Assembly: GCA_964604915.1 (NCBI GenBank) | Contig: CAZSAA010000029.1 | Span: 1-8,097, forward strand | DNA length: 8,097 nt | Source of the DNA: CAZSAA01 sp964604915 | Lineage (GTDB): Bacteria; Patescibacteriota; Patescibacteriia; Patescibacteriales; UBA12465 | Reading direction: 5' to 3' | In this document: positions 1 through 6,003 of the stretch, in pieces | Layout of the letters: every line of letters starts with the position of its first letter | How positions within the stretch are numbered: the first letter of the stretch is position 1 | Notes under the pieces: generated by a model | The model's input: only the letters and a program-made list of their open reading frames with translations | What the model was told of the DNA's origin: nothing | Database searches by the model: none | Position numbers and translations under genes: made by a program

Positions 1-30
1 GTCTATAAAAAGTTAGAAGTAAGAGAAAAA

Positions 31-70
31 ACAAGAAAGAATGGTTTAGGCCATTCTTTTTTTATCTTGT
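31..70. terminator. Intrinsic terminator, possibly bidirectional
   Basis: A perfect 9-bp stem (36-44 with 51-59, arm AAAGAATGG) closes a 6-base loop (45-50) and runs into a T-tract (57-63), the form of a Rho-independent terminator on the + strand. The outer arms ACAAGA (31-36) and TCTTGT (65-70) are also complementary and could extend the structure. Read on the - strand, the same stem is followed by a T-rich stretch (complement of 20-35), so it could stop transcription both ways. It would end a gene lying to the left of the window; stop codons occur in two + frames within the first 16 bases, but no recognisable gene end is visible. Confidence 0.65.
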
Positions 71-111
71 TTTAGCTGTTATTTTGATATCGACTGGATA
101 GTTTAACTTGA

Positions 112-140
112 GTATAAGTAAATTGCCAATTTAATTATAC
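112..140. promoter_or_regulatory. 29-base imperfect palindrome upstream of the helicase-nuclease promoter
   Basis: The outer arms GTATAA (112-117) and TTATAC (135-140) and the inner arms TAAATT (119-124) and AATTTA (128-133) are complementary around a GCC centre (125-127). The only mismatch is G118/A134, so 12 of 13 positions pair. It ends about 10 bases before the -35 region of the next gene. It could be a regulator binding site or an AT-rich stem-loop. It is not a typical terminator, because the stem is weak and no T-tract follows. The AT-rich composition makes some chance symmetry possible. Confidence 0.4.
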
Positions 141-150
141 CCTACCTCCT

Positions 151-184
151 TTATGATCCTTCGCTTCTCTGTTAATATACATAT
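151..184 (+). promoter_or_regulatory. Promoter for the helicase-nuclease gene, predicted leaderless
   Basis: There is an extended -10 element: TG at 170-171, one base, then TAATAT at 173-178 (4 of 6 to TATAAT). A poor -35 (TTATGA, 151-156) lies 16 bases upstream. Seven bases beyond the -10 is position 185, exactly the A of the ATG, so the transcript would have no 5' leader. No Shine-Dalgarno-like sequence precedes the ATG, which fits. The same 10-base string TGTTAATATA recurs at 6710-6719 upstream of lepB. The weak -35 keeps confidence moderate. Confidence 0.45.
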
Positions 185-3124
185 ATGAGTAACCTATTAG
201 ACAACCTCAATTCCAACCAGCAAGAAGCGGTCCTCGGCGATAAAGGGCCTCTCCTTATCGTCGCCGGCGCCGGTACGGGCAAGACGACCGTCCTTATCAA
301 CCGCTTAGCCTATCTGGTCATGGAGCGGAAAATCGATCCGGAAAATATCCTCATCACCACCTTCACGGAAAAAGCGGCCGGCGAGATGAAGGAAAGGGCG
401 GATAGGATATTGCCGTACGGATATTTCAATCTTTGGATCCATACTTTCCACGGCCTGTGCGAGCGCATATTGCGAGAGAACGGCTTGGAGATGGGACTAT
501 CTTCCGATTTCAAGATCCTCACTGAGACTCAGGCCTGGATACTTGTCAAGAGGAACCTCGGCCGCTTCAAGCTCGACTACTTCTCTCCTCTCGGGAGCCC
601 GACCAAGTTCATCCGCGAGATGCTCAAGCATTTTTCCCGCCTCAAGGATGAAAACGTTTCTCCTCAAGAATATCTGGACTACGCTGAGAATCTCAAGGCC
701 GATGCCGACGCTATGTTATCGGGATCGGAGGAGGGAGAAGATATGGAGAAAGCTCGCGTGCTAGAATTGGCTAACGCTTTTCATGAATACAATCGCCTGC
801 TTACGGAAAATAACTTGTTGGATTTTGGCGACCTGATACTATATGCCCTCCGCCTCCTAGAGCAGCGCCCTAACGTCCTGGCCCGATACCGCAAGCAGTT
901 CCGGTATATAATGGTGGATGAATTCCAGGACACCAACTGGGCCCAGTATGAGCTGGTAAAGCTGCTGTCTGCTCCGGATGACAATCTGGCCGTAGTGGGA
1001 GACGATAACCAGGCGATTTTCCGCTTCCGGGGAGCCTCTCTCTCCAACATCATGCAATTCAAGGATGACTACCCGCAAGCTAAGGAGATAGTCCTATCCA
1101 AGAATTATCGTAGTGGCCAGATCATCCTCGATGCCGCGTATCGTTTCATCAAGCATAACGACCCCAATACCCTAGAGGCTAAGCTCGGTATCAGCAAGGA
1201 ACTTCTTTCCCAGGTCCAGGAGAAGGGTGTGATAGCTTCCTGGCAATTCGATAACCTGGATGACGAAGTATCGTATATCGCCGAGGAGATAGGGAAGATC
1301 AAAGATGGTGAGAATGGCTCATTGTGGTCGGATTTCGCTGTCCTGGTCCGTTCCAATAGCCAAGCCGACAAGTTCGTCAAGGAATTCTCCCGTCGCGGCT
1401 ATCCTCACATTTTCTATTCTCTCAAGGGACTATACTACAAGCCGATAATCTTGGACTGCATATCATACCTCAAACTGCTCGATAACTACCACGAATCGAC
1501 CGCACTTTTCCGCGTCCTGAATATGGATTCCTTCAGGATCCCATATCCTGACTTGGTTTCGATCAATAAGCTGGCTAAGCGCAAGAACTGGTCGCTCTTC
1601 GAGGCACTGCGGAATATAAATGCCAATCCCGACGTGTCGCCGGAAACGGTGGAGCGGGCGAATTTCCTGCTTTCTTTGGTTGAGAAACATTCCCTGCTGG
1701 CCAAGGATGAGGCGCCGAGCAAGATATTTATCGCTTTCGCGCATCAGAGTGGCTTGCTTAAAGATCTCGACCATGAACGCGATGCCGCCCAGTTCTCATA
1801 CCTGAACCAGCTGTATAAGAAGATAAAGGAATTCGAGAATGGGCAGCCGGACCTGCGGCTTAAGGGTTTGATGGAGATATTTGACCTGGAGATGGAAGCG
1901 GGAGAGACCGGTTCTCTCAAGCTAGATTTCGAGGATGAGGAAGTGATAAAGATAATGACCGTCCATAGCGCTAAGGGTTTGGAATTCAAGTACGTCTTTA
2001 TCGTCGACCTCAACGAGCGGTCGTTTCCGAGCACTAATCGCAGTGACGCTCTGCCGATACCGGATGAGCTAGTCAAGGAAGAGGAGATCAGTACTGGCAA
2101 GGAGGCGCATATCGAGGAAGAGCGTCGTCTCTTCTATGTCGCCCTGACCAGGGCTAAAAGCCGTTTATACCTCTGCTGTGCCAAAGATAGCGGCGGCATC
2201 TTGGAAAAGAAGCCCTCCCGCTTCTTGGAAGAAGCCGGTTGCCCGCCAATGCCATTTTCTCAGAGTGAGAAAAAGAGCGAATTGCTGCGCGACCTGGCTC
2301 GGCTGGATAACAACGAGAGCGATGAGACCGATCGGACGCTCCGATTGGAAATACCTAAGGAGTTCTCGTTTTCCCAGCTCGCCGCCTATACCAGCTGCCC
2401 GTTACAGTATAAGTTCGCGCATATTCTCAAGGTGCCGACCCCTATCGAGCGTGATAATTTCATCTTTGGCCGAACTATCCACTCTACCCTATACGAATTT
2501 TTCAAGCCGGTCGCGGATAATAACGGATTCCAGGCCGACTTGTTCGGCGGGAAACGGGAATTGGGTCTGGATCAGCCCATTTTTAGCCGTAAACGCCTGT
2601 TAGAAATATACGATACTTGTTGGCAGGAAGACGGGTTCTCTTCCGCCGACAGGCGGGAGCAGTATCGGCAGAAGGGCAAGGATTTGCTCAAGCTTTTCCA
2701 CGGCAATCTCAAGGGTTTGCCCGATGTCCTGCATCTGGAAAAGGATTTCTCTTTCCGCTTCGAGGATAGCTGTTTCAAGGGGAAGATTGATAGGATAGAC
2801 AAGGGAGAGAAGGGATGGAGGATAATCGATTACAAGACTGGGAGCGGCAAGGAAAAGCTGGACTCCCAGATCAAGCGACAACTTATCCTCTATTGGCTCT
2901 TTATCGAAGAACAAATGAAGCAGCCGGTAGAATCGCTTTCATATTATTATCTGGAGACCGGAGAGGAGCTGTCGTTCTTGCCAACCGCTAAAGAAATCGA
3001 GAAATTCCGCTCGGAGGTCGGTGATTTCGTAGCTAAGGTGACGGCGCGCGATTTTGCCCCTACACCCACGGAGTTCAAGTGCAAATATTGTGATTTCAAC
3101 GGTATTTGCGAATTTCGGGCTTGA
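185..3124 (+). CDS. UvrD/Rep-family (SF1A) DNA helicase fused to a RecB/Cas4-like Fe-S nuclease
   Basis: This 979-residue protein is predicted to unwind DNA 3'-5' using ATP and to cut it with a C-terminal nuclease, probably in double-strand-break end processing. Helicase motifs appear in order: Q-motif (NQQEA, 11-15), Walker A (AGAGTGKT, 27-34), Ia (TFTEKAAGEM, 59-68), Walker B (DEFQDT, 245-250), III (VGDDNQAIFRFRGA, 271-284), IV (NYRS, 307-310), V (TVHSAKGLEF, 592-601) and VI (EEERRLFYVALTRAK, 644-658). From about 727 a PD-(D/E)XK domain follows, with H766, D869, D882 and K884 (IDYKTG) and Gln899 as probable active-site residues. C738 plus C966, C969 and C975 match the four cysteines that hold a [4Fe-4S] cluster in AddB- and Cas4-type nucleases. 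The architecture resembles mycobacterial AdnA/AdnB, but no partner subunit lies next to it. The start is fixed by the full Q-motif and the promoter position. The stop is TGA, 3 nt before the next gene and in the same frame. I am sure of the family; the in vivo role is inferred. Confidence 0.95.
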   Translation: MSNLLDNLNSNQQEAVLGDKGPLLIVAGAGTGKTTVLINRLAYLVMERKIDPENILITTFTEKAAGEMKERADRILPYGYFNLWIHTFHGLCERILRENGLEMGLSSDFKILTETQAWILVKRNLGRFKLDYFSPLGSPTKFIREMLKHFSRLKDENVSPQEYLDYAENLKADADAMLSGSEEGEDMEKARVLELANAFHEYNRLLTENNLLDFGDLILYALRLLEQRPNVLARYRKQFRYIMVDEFQDTNWAQYELVKLLSAPDDNLAVVGDDNQAIFRFRGASLSNIMQFKDDYPQAKEIVLSKNYRSGQIILDAAYRFIKHNDPNTLEAKLGISKELLSQVQEKGVIASWQFDNLDDEVSYIAEEIGKIKDGENGSLWSDFAVLVRSNSQADKFVKEFSRRGYPHIFYSLKGLYYKPIILDCISYLKLLDNYHESTALFRVLNMDSFRIPYPDLVSINKLAKRKNWSLFEALRNINANPDVSPETVERANFLLSLVEKHSLLAKDEAPSKIFIAFAHQSGLLKDLDHERDAAQFSYLNQLYKKIKEFENGQPDLRLKGLMEIFDLEMEAGETGSLKLDFEDEEVIKIMTVHSAKGLEFKYVFIVDLNERSFPSTNRSDALPIPDELVKEEEISTGKEAHIEEERRLFYVALTRAKSRLYLCCAKDSGGILEKKPSRFLEEAGCPPMPFSQSEKKSELLRDLARLDNNESDETDRTLRLEIPKEFSFSQLAAYTSCPLQYKFAHILKVPTPIERDNFIFGRTIHSTLYEFFKPVADNNGFQADLFGGKRELGLDQPIFSRKRLLEIYDTCWQEDGFSSADRREQYRQKGKDLLKLFHGNLKGLPDVLHLEKDFSFRFEDSCFKGKIDRIDKGEKGWRIIDYKTGSGKEKLDSQIKRQLILYWLFIEEQMKQPVESLSYYYLETGEELSFLPTAKEIEKFRSEVGDFVAKVTARDFAPTPTEFKCKYCDFNGICEFRA

Positions 3125-3127
3125 TAT

Positions 3128-3787
3128 ATGAAATTTAGGAAGATAGTGATAAGGACATCTGTTAGTCTGCTAGCCTTATCGCTTGCGGCTAGCTTGGCGC
3201 TGCCACTCTTTTTCCAGGCGGATATAAAGGAGCGCGCGGAAGGAGTCAGGCCGGAGCGCGTCGCCTTGGTGCTCGGTGCTCGGGCGATATCTGATACGGA
3301 GCCAGGAGCGGTCTTTAAGGAGCGGCTAGAGGCGGCTTTTTCTTTGTACCAGTCTGGCCAGGCGGAAGTCGTGCTGGTAAGCGGGGATCATGGGCGCCGC
3401 AGTTATGATGAAGTAAATGCTGCCCGTGTTTACTTGCTCTCGCTCGGTATGGCGCCGGAAGATATCTTTTTGGATCACGCCGGATTCGATACCTATGACA
3501 GTCTCTATCGTGCCCGCGATGTTTTCAGTCTGGAGAGCCTTATCATCGTGAGCAACCGCTTCCATCTGCCGCGTGCTCTGCTGATTTCGGAAGCGTTAGG
3601 GCTGGAAGCACAGGGATATGTCGCTCCTTGGCCATATCATGGACAAGATGGCCCCATCGTTAGAGAGGTTGGCGCCCGGATCAAGGCCTTTATCGATATT
3701 TTATCATCCGCCTCTCCTCGTTTCTTGGGCGAATCCATCGATATCTGGGGCAGCGGACTGCAGACCTGGGATATATTGCCGCAATAG
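3128..3787 (+). CDS. sanA: SanA/YdcF-family (DUF218) membrane-anchored protein
   Basis: This 219-residue protein has a basic N-terminus (K2, R4, K5, R9) followed by one hydrophobic segment (about 11-29), so it is probably anchored in the cytoplasmic membrane with the main domain outside. The domain carries the family's motifs: VLGA (48-51), SGD (85-87), SYDE (92-95), LDHAGFDTYDS (115-125), RFH (144-146) and PRFLG (197-201). These match the order and spacing I recall for Escherichia coli SanA, including the LDxAGFxTxDS block. SanA is linked to envelope barrier function and vancomycin tolerance; its biochemical activity is not settled, and related proteins are thought to act on envelope precursors. 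The start lies 3 nt after the upstream TGA with no Shine-Dalgarno sequence, so it is probably co-transcribed and translated by coupling or re-initiation. YdcF or ElyC paralogues are alternatives, but the motifs favour SanA. Confidence 0.85.
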   Translation: MKFRKIVIRTSVSLLALSLAASLALPLFFQADIKERAEGVRPERVALVLGARAISDTEPGAVFKERLEAAFSLYQSGQAEVVLVSGDHGRRSYDEVNAARVYLLSLGMAPEDIFLDHAGFDTYDSLYRARDVFSLESLIIVSNRFHLPRALLISEALGLEAQGYVAPWPYHGQDGPIVREVGARIKAFIDILSSASPRFLGESIDIWGSGLQTWDILPQ

Positions 3788-3792
3788 GCGGC
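3778..3792 (+). other. Small hairpin around the sanA stop codon
   Basis: GCCGC (3778-3782) and GCGGC (3788-3792) form a perfect GC-rich 5-bp stem with loop AATAG, which contains the TAG stop. The bases after it (TATTTG) are only mildly T-rich, so this is at best a weak terminator. It may protect the 3' end of the helicase-sanA transcript or be chance. It lies just before the ruvB promoter, where an operon end would be expected. Confidence 0.25.
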
Positions 3793-3795
3793 TAT

Positions 3796-3833
3796 TTGCC
3801 AATAGTATTAAAAGACTCTACAATTAACATTAT
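3796..3833 (+). promoter_or_regulatory. Sigma-70-like promoter for ruvB-queA, predicted leaderless
   Basis: The -35 TTGCCA (3796-3801) and -10 TACAAT (3819-3824) each match consensus at five of six bases and are separated by the ideal 17 bp. The predicted transcription start, about seven bases past the -10, is near 3831, while the ATG is at 3834. The mRNA would therefore have at most a few leader bases and no room for a ribosome binding site. This is the clearest promoter in the window. Confidence 0.7.
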
Positions 3834-4862
3834 ATGCAGGAAAATGACCAGGAAAACCGGTTAGTAGCGCCACAAGATTCCGGCCAGGACGTCGTCCTGG
3901 ACGTCACTTTGCGTCCCAAGACCTTCATCGAATATATCGGGCAGGACAAGATCAAGGCGAACCTGGAAATAGCGATTGCCGCCGCCAAGAAAAGGGGCGA
4001 AGCGATCGAACACGTCTTGTTATATGGCGCACCCGGACTCGGCAAGACCACTTTGGCCCATGTCATCGCTAATGAGCTGGGCGCCGATATTAAGGTCACC
4101 TCCGGACCGGCGATTGAGAAAGGCGGCGATTTGGCAGCTATCCTTACCAACCTGAACGAAGGTGATATCCTTTTTATCGATGAGATTCATCGGCTCAATA
4201 AGAGCATCGAGGAGATTTTGTATCCGGCGATGGAAGACTATTCCTTGGATATCGTCATGGGCAAGGGTCCGAGTGCCAGAACTCTGCGACTCGACCTGCC
4301 TCATTTTACCATCATCGGTGCTACGACCTTGGCTAGCTTGCTGTCTGCTCCTTTGCGCGATCGTTTCGGCCTCATCAACCACCTTGACTTCTATGGACAA
4401 CAGGATATCGGGCGCATAATAGCGCGTAGCGCTAATATCCTCAAGGTAAAGCTCGATGCTGATGCCAAGGAAGAAATCGCCAGCCGCAGCCGTCGGACGC
4501 CGCGTATCGCCAATCGCCTGCTCAAGCGGGTGCGCGACTATTGCGAGGTAAAACACGATGGCTATATCGACCTATCCGGCGCTCTTGATTCCTTCGCCAT
4601 GCTTGAGATCGATGAGCTAGGCCTGGATTTCGTCGATCGCAAGATACTCTCGACTATCATTGACCGTTTCAAGGGCGGACCAGTAGGCCTTAACACCTTG
4701 TCCGCTTCCATCGGGGAAGATATGGACACTGTCGAGAACGTATATGAACCGTATCTGATGCAGATCGGCTTCCTAGAGCGATCCCCGCGCGGGCGTATAG
4801 CTACCGGCCTAGCCTATCGCCATCTCGGTCTCAAGGATGCCCGGCAAGACCGCCTGGTCTAA
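3834..4862 (+). CDS. ruvB: Holliday junction branch-migration ATPase RuvB
   Basis: RuvB (342 residues, normal length) forms hexameric rings that pump DNA through the RuvA-bound Holliday junction during recombinational repair. Visible are the N-terminal LRPKTFIEYIGQ block (26-37), Walker A (GAPGLGKT, 65-72), Walker B (FIDEIHRL, 114-121), the GPSARTLRLDLP segment, sensor 1 (GATT, 162-165), the arginine-finger segment (PLRDRFG, 173-179), sensor 2 (TPRIANRLL, 222-230) and the C-terminal winged helix with SPRGRIAT (317-324). Two departures stand out: position 166 is Leu in GATTLAS where the family normally has Arg (GATTRAG or GATTRSG), and position 221 is Arg where Gly is usual (SRGTPRIAN). The catalytic residues are intact, so it should be functional. 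It heads a unit with queA 2 nt downstream; ruvA and ruvC are not in the window. The start is set by the promoter, which leaves only this ATG. Confidence 0.98.
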   Translation: MQENDQENRLVAPQDSGQDVVLDVTLRPKTFIEYIGQDKIKANLEIAIAAAKKRGEAIEHVLLYGAPGLGKTTLAHVIANELGADIKVTSGPAIEKGGDLAAILTNLNEGDILFIDEIHRLNKSIEEILYPAMEDYSLDIVMGKGPSARTLRLDLPHFTIIGATTLASLLSAPLRDRFGLINHLDFYGQQDIGRIIARSANILKVKLDADAKEEIASRSRRTPRIANRLLKRVRDYCEVKHDGYIDLSGALDSFAMLEIDELGLDFVDRKILSTIIDRFKGGPVGLNTLSASIGEDMDTVENVYEPYLMQIGFLERSPRGRIATGLAYRHLGLKDARQDRLV

Positions 4863-4864
4863 TT

Positions 4865-5923
4865 ATGTATAGATTATCCGATTACGATTACTATCTGCCG
4901 CCTGAGCTCATCGCTCAGCAGCCAGCCAAGCCGCGGGATCATTCGCGGCTTTTGGTGTTCAGGCGCAAGAAAAAGGAATTGCTCGACCGCCATTTCTATG
5001 ACCTGCCTGATTTCTTGCGAGCCGGGGACGTGCTCGTAGTAAACGACTCAAAGGTCTTTCCCGCCCGCCTATCCGGCATCAAGGAGAGCGGCGGGAAGAT
5101 GGAAGTCTTCTTGCACCGGCATTTGGCCGGCAAAGATTGGGAGTGTTTGATAAAAGGGAAGGCAAAGACAGGGATGAAGATAGTCATCTCTAAAAAACTT
5201 GAAGCCTATCTCATATCCCCTTCGGCCGGTGGCACCTGGATCGTACGGTTCTCACTAGGAGGCGCGGACTTCATGAAGGAAATCGGCCGCGTAGGCCAAG
5301 TCCCGTTGCCACCCTATATCCATCGGGAGAATAGCGACAGCCAAGATAAGTTAAGATATCAGACGGTCTATGCCGCCTCCGGCAAGGATGGCTCGGCGGC
5401 CGCGCCGACCGCTGGGCTCCATTTCACTAAGAGGTTATTGGAGGAGATAAAAAAGAAAGGAGTGAAGATAGTGCCGGTCACCTTGCATGTCGGGTTGGGC
5501 ACGTTCCGACCGGTTAAGAGCGCGGATATCCGGCAACATGAGATCCATCAGGAATGGATCAGCGTATCAAAGCGGGCGCTCAAAGAAATCGTCGCCGCTA
5601 AGAACGAGGGAAGGCGGATAATCGGGGTCGGCACGACGAGCGTGCGCACCCTGGAATCGGTCGCTCCATCTTTGGAGATAAGGAAAGGAAAGTATGTGAC
5701 CCCCGAACAGGCCTTTTCCGCTTGGACCGGCATTTTTATCTATCCAGGCTATCGCTTCCATCTGGTCGACGCCATGGTCACTAATTTTCACCTGCCTAAA
5801 TCGAGCTTGCTGATGCTGGTATCCGCCTTCGCTGGCAGAAAAGCGGTCCTGGAGGCGTATAAAGAAGCAGTGGCAAGAGGCTATCGCTTCTTCAGTTATG
5901 GCGATGCGATGTTTATCGAATAA
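4865..5923 (+). CDS. queA: S-adenosylmethionine:tRNA ribosyltransferase-isomerase QueA
   Basis: QueA transfers and isomerises the ribosyl group of S-adenosylmethionine onto 7-aminomethyl-7-deazaguanine at tRNA position 34, giving epoxyqueuosine, the step before queuosine. At 352 residues it has the usual length and all the conserved blocks: the N-terminal LPPELIAQQPAKPRDHSRLL (11-30), GDVLVVNDSKVFPARL (54-69), LPPYIHR (148-154), YQTVYA (165-170), APTAGLHFT (180-188), VTLHVGLGTFRPV (205-217), GTTSVRTLES (256-265), TGIFIYPGYRF (288-298) and TNFHLPKSSLLMLVSAF (306-322). It ends with YRFFSYGDAMFI. It starts 2 nt after ruvB with no Shine-Dalgarno sequence, so translation is probably coupled to ruvB. 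The other queuosine genes (tgt, queG, queC-F) are not in this window. The function is certain at family level. Confidence 0.98.
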   Translation: MYRLSDYDYYLPPELIAQQPAKPRDHSRLLVFRRKKKELLDRHFYDLPDFLRAGDVLVVNDSKVFPARLSGIKESGGKMEVFLHRHLAGKDWECLIKGKAKTGMKIVISKKLEAYLISPSAGGTWIVRFSLGGADFMKEIGRVGQVPLPPYIHRENSDSQDKLRYQTVYAASGKDGSAAAPTAGLHFTKRLLEEIKKKGVKIVPVTLHVGLGTFRPVKSADIRQHEIHQEWISVSKRALKEIVAAKNEGRRIIGVGTTSVRTLESVAPSLEIRKGKYVTPEQAFSAWTGIFIYPGYRFHLVDAMVTNFHLPKSSLLMLVSAFAGRKAVLEAYKEAVARGYRFFSYGDAMFIE

Positions 5924-5945
5924 TACGTTTATGTTGTATATTTTT

Positions 5946-5975
5946 ATATTTTGCAATAAATATTTTGCAATAAAT
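5946..5975. repeat. Tandem 14-base direct repeat overlapping the Nudix-gene promoter
   Basis: The unit ATATTTTGCAATAA occurs at 5946-5959 and 5960-5973, and a third copy begins with AT. Each unit contains TTGCAA, a self-complementary hexamer (5951-5956 and 5965-5970). The second TTGCAA is the best -35 of the downstream gene, and the pair also forms an inverted repeat with 8 bases between. A 14-base period does not keep two sites on the same face of B-DNA, so this is either a short duplication or a closely packed operator. Confidence 0.6.
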
Positions 5976-6003
5976 TAAGTAAAAAATGTATAATGTCTGA
6001 TAT
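5965..6003 (+). promoter_or_regulatory. Promoter for the Nudix gene, predicted leaderless
   Basis: The -35 TTGCAA (5965-5970) matches four of six bases. After an 18-bp spacer comes a perfect -10 TATAAT (5989-5994). The predicted start is about 6001, three bases before the ATG at 6004, so the transcript has essentially no leader. The bases before the ATG (TGATATATG) are the same as those before sanA (3122-3130). The -35 lies in the second copy of the tandem repeat; using the first copy's TTGCAA would need a 32-bp spacer and is not plausible. Confidence 0.65.

Noticed and set aside
1..75. Open reading in frame 1 from the window edge to a TAG at 73-75
   Set aside because: It runs straight through the terminator stem and T-tract and has no coding character; it is more likely the region after an upstream gene.
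2178..2603. 141-codon + frame inside the helicase-nuclease gene
   Set aside because: It is an out-of-frame reading of a region whose true frame encodes the conserved nuclease start (CPLQYKF, FGRTIH).
185..3787. Helicase-nuclease plus SanA-like protein as a defence system
   Set aside because: The nuclease fusion is of a kind seen in repair enzymes, the SanA-like protein is an envelope protein, and the surroundings are core genes with no defence or mobile signatures.
4020..4556. 178-codon open frame on the - strand opposite ruvB
   Set aside because: It lies wholly inside ruvB, whose frame is conserved along its full length; the antisense translation shows no recognisable motif and has no promoter.
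5567..5956. 129-codon open frame on the - strand over the queA 3' end
   Set aside because: It overlaps highly conserved queA motifs and its translation shows no family signature, so it is a shadow frame.
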